Below, one piece after another: positions 17,516 through 25,452 of a stretch of 64,000 nucleotides of DNA (position 1 is its first letter; each line of letters starts with the position of its first letter). The stretch covers positions 496,001-560,000 of the forward strand of contig NZ_JABFAM010000005.1 of NCBI RefSeq assembly GCF_013623775.1, written 5' to 3'. Source of the stretch: Rufibacter sp. XAAS-G3-1 (GTDB lineage Bacteria; Bacteroidota; Bacteroidia; Cytophagales; Hymenobacteraceae). The notes below the pieces were generated by a model, which was given only the letters and a program-made list of their open reading frames with translations, did not search any database and was not told where the DNA came from. A program made the translations under genes and the position numbers.

Positions 17516-18838
17516 TTACAGCGGAGACAAAGCCGTAGTTTGGTCTATGAACAGGAAGGCATCATACCTGCGGGGCAAAATAGTGGGTACGTAGTTTCCT
17601 CTTTCAGCAGCGGGGTTGTAGGTAACCCCAATGGCCCTGTGGCCCCGGCTCTGCATTGCTTCCGGAATATCCTGTAGTTCGCGCATCAGCAGCAGTTTGT
17701 TTTCTGGGCTGTACCGGTGCAGCATGTCTTCCCAGCTGTTGGTCATGGCGGCCGGCACATTCATGACCCTTGTGGCTTCGGCTTCGCCCCATGCATTAGC
17801 CGCAATCACCTGGCCTTGGTAAGACCCGAAGCCCACCAGATACACCCCTTTCTGGGCGTGCTGCTCCCGCAGCAGTTGGCCAATGTTCACCATTCCGGCG
17901 GTAGCCATATCGGTGTAGCGGGCATCGCCCACGTGGGTGTTATGGGCCCAGACAATGATTTTAGCGCCATTGCCGCGGTGCGCCACCAGACGGTTCACCG
18001 TTTCCTGCATGTGCCTGTCCCGCACGTTCCAGGAACCAGCGCTGCTCCTGATCATTTGGTAATAATAACGCTCAGCGTTTACGGCCACCAACGCGTTTTG
18101 CTCAGCATGGAAAGCGGCTTCATTGTTGGCGGGTTGCCTGGCTCTGTGGGCTTGAACGGCCTCCAGCAAGGTTTGGAGTTGCGCCGCGCACGATGTTCCT
18201 CCCGCGGTGGCTTGGGCGTATTGTTGCTCGTCCCGGTTATATGGGGCCAGGCAGGATTGGGCATTACGTACTAACTGCGCAATGGCCGGGTCTGCCTGTT
18301 CCATGTAAGCCCGTATTTCATCCAGTGATTCCCACAGACTATACACATCCATGCCATAAAAGCCTACTTTCTGGTTCTGCGGCAAGGCTTGGTTGTGTTG
18401 CCGAAGCCACTCAGAGAAATTGGCTACTTCCCGGTTCGCCCACATCCAGGTAGGCCACCGCTGGAAAGACTGTACCGCTTGCTGGGCGGTTGCGCTACCC
18501 TGCCCCTGAATGTACTGGGTTAAAGAGTAGGCAGCGGGCCAGTCTCCTTCCACCGCAATCAGGCTAAAGCCTTTCTCCTGGATGAGCCTTCGGGTAAGAT
18601 CGGCACGCCAGGTGTAGAACTCAGACGTTCCGTGTGAGGCTTCGCCCATCAGCACGTATTGGCTGTTGCCGATTTCATTCACCAGCAGATCCAGATCGCC
18701 GGTGTTCACCAATGGGTATACCCCCTTGGTGAGGAAACCTGTTTCCTGTCTTGCTTGATCTAAGGTGTCGTCATTAGACGAGCAGGAGTATAGCCAGCCG
18801 CTTAATACCAGCACCCAGATAAATCTTATCTTTCCCAT
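17516..18838 (-). CDS. erythromycin esterase family lipoprotein
   Basis: 440 residues. Signal peptide with lipobox LYSC (Cys19). The family core begins GEASHGTSEFYTWRADLTRR (about 64-83) and IAVEGDWPAAY (about 92-102), with FYGMDVYSLWES near 165 and IVWAHNTHVGDAR near 295, which carry the conserved Glu and His residues of the Ere/succinoglycan-biosynthesis-like fold. Being lipid-anchored, it acts outside the cytoplasm. Acquired macrolide esterases EreA/B are cytosolic, so a resistance role is not established. An orphan AAACATGCTCTTA end of a fold-back element lies just upstream (about 18854). Confidence 0.85.
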   Translation of the reverse strand: MGKIRFIWVLVLSGWLYSCSSNDDTLDQARQETGFLTKGVYPLVNTGDLDLLVNEIGNSQYVLMGEASHGTSEFYTWRADLTRRLIQEKGFSLIAVEGDWPAAYSLTQYIQGQGSATAQQAVQSFQRWPTWMWANREVANFSEWLRQHNQALPQNQKVGFYGMDVYSLWESLDEIRAYMEQADPAIAQLVRNAQSCLAPYNRDEQQYAQATAGGTSCAAQLQTLLEAVQAHRARQPANNEAAFHAEQNALVAVNAERYYYQMIRSSAGSWNVRDRHMQETVNRLVAHRGNGAKIIVWAHNTHVGDARYTDMATAGMVNIGQLLREQHAQKGVYLVGFGSYQGQVIAANAWGEAEATRVMNVPAAMTNSWEDMLHRYSPENKLLLMRELQDIPEAMQSRGHRAIGVTYNPAAERGNYVPTILPRRYDAFLFIDQTTALSPL

Positions 18839-19081
18839 TTTCTTCTCCGTCTTTAAACATGCTCTTAGCTGATCTGATGATGTTCTGTGAAGGAAATAGT
18901 CCTAAATGAGCATACTTGTTTCCGTTCCCAGATTAACCTTTAACGGCTGAAGAAAAGCTTTGTATTCTGAATTTGTACGGGTTTTAGGGGTAGAAATACC
19001 AAAAGTGCTTTAAACCAGCAGAGCCGATGAGCTGGGTATTATTTCATTACGGGCAAGAAGGCGCGTCTTTGGGCATGGGGC

Positions 19082-19762
19082 TCACTCCTCAGAGACAAGG
19101 GAAGAAACTTCCTGCGCCGAGGCCCCGGGCGAAGGCAACAGTTCCGCCAGCGGCGGAAGCCAGTAAGGGGGGCCGTACTTGGGGTTCAAGACCAGTTTGT
19201 TCCGCATGTCGTCCAGCGGACTTTCTTCGTGCAGCCGGTGGAGCAGGTGCCAGGTGGCCGTGGCATCGGGCAACGCGCGGTGCCATCTGGTAAGCGGAAT
19301 ACCATAGGCTTTGCACATATCCGGCAAATTGCGCGGAGACGGCCGCCGCAACCGGCACACCGACAACGTATCAATGAACGGATGCTGCACCGGGCCCAAT
19401 TTAAGCCGGCGGTAAGTGCTGTACAGAAAGCCCAGATCAAACGGGGCATTATGCGCCACCACGGTACTGTCACCAATAAACTCTTTCAGAATGCTGAACG
19501 CGGTGCGTTCTTCCATGGCGTTGACCAGGTCTTCGGGCGTGATGCCGGTAATCTGGGTAATCTTTTGGGGTAACTCTCCTTTCAGCTTCACCAGCGTATG
19601 AAACCGCCCGGTAATTTGCCCATGTGTGCTTTTCACGGCCGCAATCTCAATCACCCGGCCTTTGCCGCCGCTTACGCCGGTTGTTTCAAAGTCAAGGGCC
19701 GTCACATTGCTAAGAATGGGCGTGAGGTGCGGGAAAAGCGGGAGAAAAGGAGCATCGGGCAT
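19082..19762 (-). CDS. DEDDh 3'-5' exonuclease (DNA polymerase III epsilon-like)
   Basis: 226 residues. ExoI TALDFETTGV (Asp24, Glu26), ExoII HNAPFDLGFLY (about 102-112) and ExoIII-epsilon HRALPDATATWHLL (about 160-173) form the complete DEDDh set. Residues ~70-90 (ITQITGITPEDL) match the substrate loop of epsilon-type exonucleases. It lacks a polymerase-binding tail or GIY-YIG domain, so it may be a stand-alone proofreading or repair exonuclease. Divergent from the next gene across a perfect palindrome. Confidence 0.88.
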   Translation of the reverse strand: MPDAPFLPLFPHLTPILSNVTALDFETTGVSGGKGRVIEIAAVKSTHGQITGRFHTLVKLKGELPQKITQITGITPEDLVNAMEERTAFSILKEFIGDSTVVAHNAPFDLGFLYSTYRRLKLGPVQHPFIDTLSVCRLRRPSPRNLPDMCKAYGIPLTRWHRALPDATATWHLLHRLHEESPLDDMRNKLVLNPKYGPPYWLPPLAELLPSPGASAQEVSSLVSEE

Positions 19763-19804
19763 GGAAAATTTGAGTAGCTTGTAGCCCGTATACGCAAGAA
19801 CCGC

Positions 19805-19850
19805 AATCTGTTTTAGGGCCGTTTTGCGAAAAACGGCCCTAAAACAGATT
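19805..19850. repeat. 36-nt palindrome, copy 14 (perfect, extended)
   Basis: The 36-nt unit extends outward to 46 nt: AATCTGTTTTAGGG through to CCCTAAAACAGATT, fully paired except for the centre. It sits between two divergent starts, so here it is not in a 3' flank. Confidence 0.8.
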
Positions 19851-19900
19851 CTAAGCGGCGTGGTTATAGGAATTATTCAGGACACTTAACAGGAGCAAGC

Positions 19901-21346
19901 GTGGGTACTACTCAATATGATGCGGTGGTGGTGGGTTCAGGGCCCAACGGATTGTCGGCGGCCATTGTGTTGCAGCAGGCGGGGCTGGAGGTATTATTGA
20001 TAGAGGGCAAAGACCAGTTGGGCGGCGGCTTGCGCTCGCAGGAACTGACCTTGCCCGGTTTTGTGCATGATGTGTGCTCGGCCATCCATCCGCTGGCGGC
20101 GGGCTCGCCTTTTTTCAAGACGCTTCCGCTGCAGGAGCACGGGCTGGAGTTCGTGTACCCGCAAGTGTCGGCGGCGCACCCGTTTGACAACGGCCGGGCG
20201 GCGGCGTTGACCATGTCGTTGAGAGAAACCGCGCAGGCCCTGGGGGCCGATGAACAAGCGTACCTGAACCTCATGCAACCGCTGGTGAAAAGCTGGCCGA
20301 AACTTGCGACGGATGTGCTGGGCCCTTTGCGCATTCCCAAGCATCCCATTGACATGGCCGCGTTTGGGCTGAATGCGTTGACTTCGGCTACGTTTCTGGC
20401 CAATCGGTTCAAAACGCCGGAGGCCCGGGGTTTGTGGGCCGGTATGGCGGCGCATTCCATTCAGCCCTTGTCAAATCTCACCACCTCGGCCATAGGCCTG
20501 GTCTTGATGGCGGTGGGACATTTGCAGGGTTGGCCGGTACCCAAGGGCGGTTCCCAGCAGATTGCGAACGCGCTGGTTTCTTATTTCACCAGCCTGGGCG
20601 GGAAGATTGAAACGGGCCGGTACGTGACTTCGCTCGCGCAACTGCCTTCCCATAAGGCCCTGCTGTTAGATGTCACACCCAGGCAACTGTTGGAGATGGC
20701 TGGTGAGAAACTGTCGCCTTTCTACCGAAGCCAATTACAGCGTTACCGCTACGGCATGGGCGTCTTTAAAATTGACTGGGCGCTGGACGGGCCTATTCCG
20801 TTTACCGCGCCAGAATGCCGCCAGGCCGGAACCATCCATTTGGGGAATACACTGGAGGAGATCGCCGCTTCTGAACGGGCATCTGCGGGCGGAGGGCATC
20901 CTGAGAAACCGTTTGTGCTTTTGGCCCAGCAAAGCCTCTTTGACCCCACCCGCGCCCCGGCCGGAAAACACACCGCCTGGGCGTACTGCCACGTACCCAA
21001 CGGCTCTACGGTAGACATGACCAATGCCATTGAACGCCAGGTAGAGCGTTTCGCGCCCGGTTTCAGGGATTTGATTCTAAAACGGCACACCCTAAACACG
21101 GCGCAGATGCAGGCCCACAACCCCAATTACATAGGCGGCGACATCAACGGTGGCATTATTGATCTAAGGCAGTTGTACACCCGTCCGGTGGTGACCTTGT
21201 CGCCTTACCAGACCTCGGCCGAGGGGATTTACATCTGTTCCTCATCTACGCCCCCGGGCGGAGGGGTACACGGCATGTGCGGTTTCCACGCGGCCCGGCG
21301 GGCTCTGAAAGATGTGTTCCATTTATCGGCCCCCACGTTAACGTAA
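19901..21346 (+). CDS. phytoene-desaturase-like NAD(P)/FAD-dependent oxidoreductase
   Basis: 481 residues. GTG start with an unusually good SD (AGGAG at 19891-19895, 5-base gap) for this lineage. N-terminal FAD fold AVVVGSGPNGLSAAIVLQ (about 8-25), LIEGKDQLGGGLRS (about 34-47), and the C-terminal flavin motif near TSAEGIYICSSSTPPGGGVHGMCGFHAAR (positions about 440-468). Closest in layout to the PYROXD2/phytoene-dehydrogenase-related group, not to CrtI in a carotenoid cluster: no crt genes adjoin. Substrate unknown. Confidence 0.85.
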   Translation: MGTTQYDAVVVGSGPNGLSAAIVLQQAGLEVLLIEGKDQLGGGLRSQELTLPGFVHDVCSAIHPLAAGSPFFKTLPLQEHGLEFVYPQVSAAHPFDNGRAAALTMSLRETAQALGADEQAYLNLMQPLVKSWPKLATDVLGPLRIPKHPIDMAAFGLNALTSATFLANRFKTPEARGLWAGMAAHSIQPLSNLTTSAIGLVLMAVGHLQGWPVPKGGSQQIANALVSYFTSLGGKIETGRYVTSLAQLPSHKALLLDVTPRQLLEMAGEKLSPFYRSQLQRYRYGMGVFKIDWALDGPIPFTAPECRQAGTIHLGNTLEEIAASERASAGGGHPEKPFVLLAQQSLFDPTRAPAGKHTAWAYCHVPNGSTVDMTNAIERQVERFAPGFRDLILKRHTLNTAQMQAHNPNYIGGDINGGIIDLRQLYTRPVVTLSPYQTSAEGIYICSSSTPPGGGVHGMCGFHAARRALKDVFHLSAPTLT

Positions 21347-21406
21347 ATTAACCACAGGAATAGGGGGGAAGCCGAGTTGGACGGTCTTACTATCTCATGA
21401 AGGGAA

Positions 21407-21445
21407 AAAGCCCACCCGAAACACTTAGTGCGGAAGGTGGGCTTT
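21407..21445 (+). terminator. intrinsic terminator of the oxidoreductase gene
   Basis: AAAGCCCACC pairs with GGTGGGCTTT, followed by ATTCTTT. Confidence 0.8.
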
Positions 21446-21545
21446 ATTCTTTAGTAGTTATGGAAAAGGAAGTAACAAACACACTCGCCAGAGGCGAGCG
21501 AGTGAAATCATTTCTTTTCTAGGGTTAGCAATTCTTTTAAACGCC

Positions 21546-21581
21546 GTTTCAGGGCTGTTTTTCCAAAACCAGGCCCGAAAC
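21546..21581. repeat. 36-nt palindrome, copy 15
   Basis: GTTTCAGGGCTGTTTTT against AAAACCAGGCCCGAAAC. 19 bp beyond the 3' end of the serine hydrolase gene. Confidence 0.65.
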
Positions 21582-21600
21582 GAGCGTTGCTGATTTACCT

Positions 21601-22524
21601 CTAATATTTCTCCATGCCTTGGGCAGGCTGCCAGTCTGATTTGGGTTCAAAGTGGTTCCACAGCGTTTTGGAAACGGCCCTGATGAGCGCATACCCCGCG
21701 TTGTTGTATTCCCAGCTTTCGTCTTTCTGGTTTTTGGTGATGATGCAGAACACGTAATCACCGTGCGGCGCGTTCACCAACACCACCTCAGAACGGGATT
21801 GGTTCACCGCCCCTTGCTTGGAGGCCGTGTGCACGTACGGCGGAATTTGGGAGAGGGCCACGTCGTCTACGTAAATGCGGCCCAGGTTGCGGTACATGCG
21901 CTCACTGGCCGAAGGGCTAACCGCCCGGCCTTCCCTGATCATGGTCACCAACGTCGCCATCTCGCGGGGCGTGGTCTGGCCCCAGCCGTACTTCACCCAA
22001 TTAGGGCGGCGGCCCGGCGTGCGGGAATTCATCTTGGTGTGTTGAAAACCGTTCTTCTCCAGCCAGGCATTAATGGCCGTGCCGGTACCAGCCAGGTGCT
22101 GGAGCCAAAGGCTGGCGGTATTGTCTGAAGTGGTGATGCTGAGCATCTGTATTTTGCCCAAAGCCACCGTGGAACTGTCCTTGAAATTACCCACAATGTC
22201 TTCGCCGGCATAATACAAAGAGTCGCGGTAGCGGAGAATGGTTTTGGGGTTGATTTCGCCTTTCTCTATCTTGTCAAACATAGCCACCATGATAGGCACC
22301 TTAATCATGCTGGCGGTGGGGAAGAGCGTGTCGGCATTGAGGGCCACCGTTTTTCCGGTTTTCAAATGCCGCACATAGATGCCCACGTCCCCCTGAAAGT
22401 CTTTGGTGAGTGCCTGTAGTTTCTGGGTGAGTTTGGCGTCTGTCTTCTCCTTTTCAGCGGTTTGGCCGAAGGAAGGAAAACTGAGCAGCAGGAGCGTGCA
22501 AGCAAACAGGGAAATAAAGCGCAT
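21601..22524 (-). CDS. beta-lactamase-like serine hydrolase (class A/PBP fold), exported
   Basis: 307 residues from MRFISLFACTLLLL (22524); the signal peptide ends about SFGQ. Active-site SxxK is TASMIK (Ser72, Lys75) and SDN is TTSDNTASLWL (about 133). The third box reads SKQGAVNQ instead of KTG/KSG, and I cannot find the omega-loop ExxLN glutamate; the region reads NWVKYGWGQTTPREMA. It therefore fits the PenP-like/serine hydrolase group better than a true class A beta-lactamase, and may act on cell wall or peptides. Resistance is unproven. Confidence 0.85.
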   Translation of the reverse strand: MRFISLFACTLLLLSFPSFGQTAEKEKTDAKLTQKLQALTKDFQGDVGIYVRHLKTGKTVALNADTLFPTASMIKVPIMVAMFDKIEKGEINPKTILRYRDSLYYAGEDIVGNFKDSSTVALGKIQMLSITTSDNTASLWLQHLAGTGTAINAWLEKNGFQHTKMNSRTPGRRPNWVKYGWGQTTPREMATLVTMIREGRAVSPSASERMYRNLGRIYVDDVALSQIPPYVHTASKQGAVNQSRSEVVLVNAPHGDYVFCIITKNQKDESWEYNNAGYALIRAVSKTLWNHFEPKSDWQPAQGMEKY

Positions 22525-22610
22525 ATAGACCAAGATCAGATTAACGCCCAAAAGATACATATTTTCTGAATGTGTAGCATCAGTAGCACGAATAGGATAA
22601 GGCTACTGCT

Positions 22611-22646
22611 GTTTTTAGCCTGTTTTTTGTAAAATGGGCCCAAAAC
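22611..22646. repeat. 36-nt palindrome, copy 16
   Basis: GTTTTTAGCCTGTTTTTT against AAAATGGGCCCAAAAC; about 87 bp upstream of the hydrolase start. Confidence 0.6.
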
Positions 22647-22671
22647 GCACTGGCTGGCTTATAGAAGCATT

Positions 22672-22750
22672 GTTGTGCGTAGAGTTAGCGGAGCGCTCTA
22701 CGCACCATTTGAAAGCCAATCTCCTGATTGGCGAGAAGGGCAAGTTAATT
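22672..22750. repeat. double-hairpin repeat, copy 2
   Basis: GTGCGTAGAG/CTCTACGCAC is a perfect 10-bp stem, followed by GCCAATC/GATTGGC. Confidence 0.7.
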
Positions 22751-23086
22751 GGCACAGACGCCCGCAGATCCTCCAGACGCTACGAGGCCTTTTGAGTAAA
22801 CGGTATGGTGACGGCAAGCCTTACTGTAAACTCCCCTCCTGATTCAGGAGGGGTGCCCGGAGGGCGGGGTGGTGGAAAGCGTTGAAGATCAGCAAGGCGT
22901 GGTTTCGCTGCCTTACAGCGAGGCTAGTCAGAGACTACCCACCATGCGTGGGCACGAGTCAGAGACTTGCGCCAGCTAAAAAAATAAAATCGGCTGAAAG
23001 GAAAATGGCGAGGGGAGTGCAAGTGTAAGTTTGGAATGAAGCGAAAGGAAGAACAGTGTGTGTTCGATCAGGGAATCGCTTAAAAT

Positions 23087-23134
23087 CACCCATTCACTCT
23101 CTCACCCATTCACTCTCTCATCCATTCAATCTCT
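23087..23134. repeat. 16-bp tandem repeat, three units
   Basis: CACCCATTCACTCTCT twice exactly, then CATCCATTCAATCTCT. Located 18 bp past the cdaA stop; on the cdaA strand it reads AGAGAGTGAATGGGTG. Confidence 0.8.
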
Positions 23135-23152
23135 CAGTCCCTCAAATAGACC

Positions 23153-23983
23153 TTAAGCCGCGGCTACTTTCTCCACCACCTTCGGTTCAATGTCAAACAG
23201 GAAGTGGTTGAGTTTGGAGCGGAGGTCGGCGGCGGAGAGGTTGCGGTAGACTTCGCCATTACGCACGAGAGCAATCTGGCCGGTTTCTTCGGAGACGACC
23301 AGCACCACGCTGTCGGTGACTTCAGAGAGGCCGATGGCGGCGCGGTGGCGCAGCCCCATGGAGGCGGGCACGTCATTGCTTTCGGTCACGGGTAAGATAC
23401 AGCGGGCGGCTTTGATGCGGTTTCCCTGGATGATCACGGCTCCGTCATGCAGCGGACTGTTCTTGTTGAAGATGGAGATAAGCAGACGTTTGCTCACGAT
23501 GGCATCAATGGCATCGCCGGACTCGGCAAAGTACCGCAGTTCAGAACTACGGGCGAAGACAATCAACGCACCGGTGTTTTTGCCGGCCAGTGATTTGGCG
23601 GCTTCAATAAAAGGGGTGATGGAGAGTTTGTCAACGTTCTCGGTGCGGCGCCACGGAAATCCTTTGAACAGGCGCTCATTGTTGAAGGCGGTGGTTTTCC
23701 CAATCATGAGCAGGAAACGCCTGATTTCGGGCTGGAATACGATAATGGCCGCTAAAACGCCCACGCCCATGAACTGCCCCAGAATGATGGTGAGCAGTTC
23801 CATGCCGGCGGCTTTCACCACCAGGTACAGCAGGTAAATAGAGAGCAGACCTAAGAAGATCTTGAGGGCCACGCTTCCGGTCAGGAGTTTGTAGAGCTGG
23901 TACAAGAGTACCGTCACCAGCAGGACATCAATAATATCCAGCCATTCTATCTCTAAAAACCCTATGGAAAACAATGGAATCAC
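23153..23983 (-). CDS. cdaA: diadenylate cyclase CdaA (TIGR00159)
   Basis: 276-residue membrane enzyme making cyclic di-AMP from two ATP. Three N-terminal membrane segments (about 15-85), a short linker, then the DAC domain with catalytic DGA (Asp180-Ala182, in LHDGAVIIQGNR) and ATP-binding RHR (212-214 in GLRHRAAIGLSE). The start is GTG, overlapping the folP TGA as GTGA, so the two are translationally coupled. No CdaR gene follows; Bacteroidota usually lack it beside cdaA. Confidence 0.95.
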   Translation of the reverse strand: MIPLFSIGFLEIEWLDIIDVLLVTVLLYQLYKLLTGSVALKIFLGLLSIYLLYLVVKAAGMELLTIILGQFMGVGVLAAIIVFQPEIRRFLLMIGKTTAFNNERLFKGFPWRRTENVDKLSITPFIEAAKSLAGKNTGALIVFARSSELRYFAESGDAIDAIVSKRLLISIFNKNSPLHDGAVIIQGNRIKAARCILPVTESNDVPASMGLRHRAAIGLSEVTDSVVLVVSEETGQIALVRNGEVYRNLSAADLRSKLNHFLFDIEPKVVEKVAAA

Positions 23984-24858
23984 GCCGTCAACATCTTTTT
24001 TACAATCTCAATAGTATGTACCGCCTCTTTCACGTCATGCACCCGCAGAATGTCTGCCCCGTTCAGTAACGCCAGCGTATTAGCAACAATTGTGCCCGTA
24101 AGGGCGTCTTCTGGGCCTACGTGTAGTGGTTTGTAGGTCATGGATTTTCGGGAAAGCCCAATTAGAAGAGGTAACTCAAAAGCCTCCAGCTCTTTAAGCC
24201 GACGCAACAGCTGGTAGTTCTGATCCACATTTTTTGCGAAGCCAAACCCAGGGTCTAGCAAAATGTCCTTCACGCCGGCCGCTCTCAGCAACGCCACGCG
24301 CTCGGCAAAGAAGGAGAAGACCTCTTCCAGTAACCCGCGCTCATACTGGTTCTGGGAGGCCATGTTCTGCGGGGTGCCACGCATGTGCATGAGCAGGTAG
24401 GGAACGCCCAGCCTGCCCGCCGTGTCAAACATGGCCTCGTCTAACGTGCCGCCCGAAACGTCATTGATGAGGTGTGCCCCGTGCCGTACTGCCTCTTCCG
24501 CCACCCGGGCCCTGAAGGTGTCAATGGACAAAAGCGCCTCAGGAAATGCGTTGGCGAGTGCCTCTATAATAGGTACTACGCGATTTAGCTCTTCCTGTTC
24601 CGTAACCTCGGGGGCACCCGGGCGCGTAGAATAACCACCTATGTCCAGGAACGTGGCCCCTTCTCTGAGCATCTTCTCTGCCTGTTGCAGCGCCTGGTCT
24701 ACCCCGGTGAGGCGGCTGTTGGCGTAGAAAGAATCTGGGGTAACGTTAAGAATGCCCATGACCGTGGGGTGCTGCAACAAGACCAGTCTGCCACGGCAGT
24801 TAAGGGTGGTTTTTTTGCAAAAAAGTGTATCTTTCGCGGTCAAATCGCCTATGTTCAT
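23980..24858 (-). CDS. folP: dihydropteroate synthase
   Basis: 292 residues. Condenses para-aminobenzoate with the pterin pyrophosphate in folate synthesis and is the sulfonamide target. The start is placed at ATG 24856-24858; the frame continues upstream for 160 codons, but that part is antisense to the DUF1599 gene. Signatures: MGILNVTPDSFYANSR (pterin loop), GGYSTRPGAPEVTEQEEL, SIDTFRARVAEEAV, LINDVSGGTLD, LLDPGFGFAKNVDQNYQLL and the C-terminal LRVHDVKEA. Four-base overlap with cdaA, an arrangement common in Bacteroidota. Confidence 0.95.
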   Translation of the reverse strand: MNIGDLTAKDTLFCKKTTLNCRGRLVLLQHPTVMGILNVTPDSFYANSRLTGVDQALQQAEKMLREGATFLDIGGYSTRPGAPEVTEQEELNRVVPIIEALANAFPEALLSIDTFRARVAEEAVRHGAHLINDVSGGTLDEAMFDTAGRLGVPYLLMHMRGTPQNMASQNQYERGLLEEVFSFFAERVALLRAAGVKDILLDPGFGFAKNVDQNYQLLRRLKELEAFELPLLIGLSRKSMTYKPLHVGPEDALTGTIVANTLALLNGADILRVHDVKEAVHTIEIVKKMLTA

Positions 24859-24882
24859 TTCCTTAAAAGTAAAACGAAAAAC

Positions 24883-25452
24883 TTGATTCACCAAACCGCC
24901 CAGGAGTACAACCGCGTGATAGAAGCGTGCCAGCGCCTGTTTTTGCAGAAAACCCAGGACTACGGCACCGCCTGGCGAATCCTTCGCCTGCCTTCCCTCA
25001 CCGACCAGATTTTTATCAAGGCCCAGCGCATCAGATCCATCCAGGAGAAAGGCACCCAGAAGATACAGGATGACATTGCGTCTGAGTTTGTGGCCATCGT
25101 GAACTACTGCGTGATTGCTTTGATGCAGGAACAACTCTTGGCGCAGGGCGAGGCCGAGCAGGCCTTGCCGGTGGAGCAGGTAAGAAAGCTGTACGAAGAG
25201 GAAATCAGGAAAACGCAGGCCTTGCAGGAAGACAAAAACCATGACTATGGCGAAGCCTGGCGCAGCATGCGGGTAGAGTCCATGACTGATTTGATTCTGA
25301 TGAAAATATACCGTACCAAACAGATTGAAGACAATGCCGGCCATACGCTGGTGTCTGAGGGCGTGGAAGCCAATTACCGTGACATGCTCAACTACGCCGT
25401 TTTCTGCCTGATTAAACTAAATTATCCAAACCATGGCACTCCGGCTGTTTAG
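24883..25452 (+). CDS. DUF1599 family protein
   Basis: 189 residues if the TTG at 24883 is the start (MIHQTAQEYNRVIEAC). No ATG or GTG lies between there and the folP start, and upstream codons are antisense to folP. It contains two copies of a short domain, each with KTQDYGTAWRILR-like (about 25-37) and KNHDYGEAWRSMR (about 120-132) motifs. This duplicated D-Y-G-x-A-W-R pattern defines DUF1599, a nucleotide-pyrophosphohydrolase-like helical family. Function unproven. The 3' end overlaps the next gene by 20 bp; divergent from folP by 24 bp. Confidence 0.8.
   Translation: MIHQTAQEYNRVIEACQRLFLQKTQDYGTAWRILRLPSLTDQIFIKAQRIRSIQEKGTQKIQDDIASEFVAIVNYCVIALMQEQLLAQGEAEQALPVEQVRKLYEEEIRKTQALQEDKNHDYGEAWRSMRVESMTDLILMKIYRTKQIEDNAGHTLVSEGVEANYRDMLNYAVFCLIKLNYPNHGTPAV

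Larger units (their letters stand above)
22525..23152. other. intergenic spacer, 628 bp, repeat mosaic
   Basis: Holds a 36-nt palindrome, a double-hairpin repeat, a CTCCTGATTCAGGAGGGG hairpin (about 22836), a CGTGGGCACGAG block and a 16-bp tandem repeat. No gene. Confidence 0.55.

Noticed and set aside
17516-18838. Macrolide resistance gene ereA/ereB.
   Set aside because: Only family-level resemblance; lipoprotein signal and chromosomal context argue against calling acquired resistance.
21601-22524. True class A beta-lactamase.
   Set aside because: KTG and omega-loop ExxLN motifs not found, although SxxK and SDN are present.
24859-25344. N-terminal extension of folP to 454 residues.
   Set aside because: Antisense to DUF1599 and lacks homology-like motifs; folP proteins start just before the MGILNVTPDSF region.
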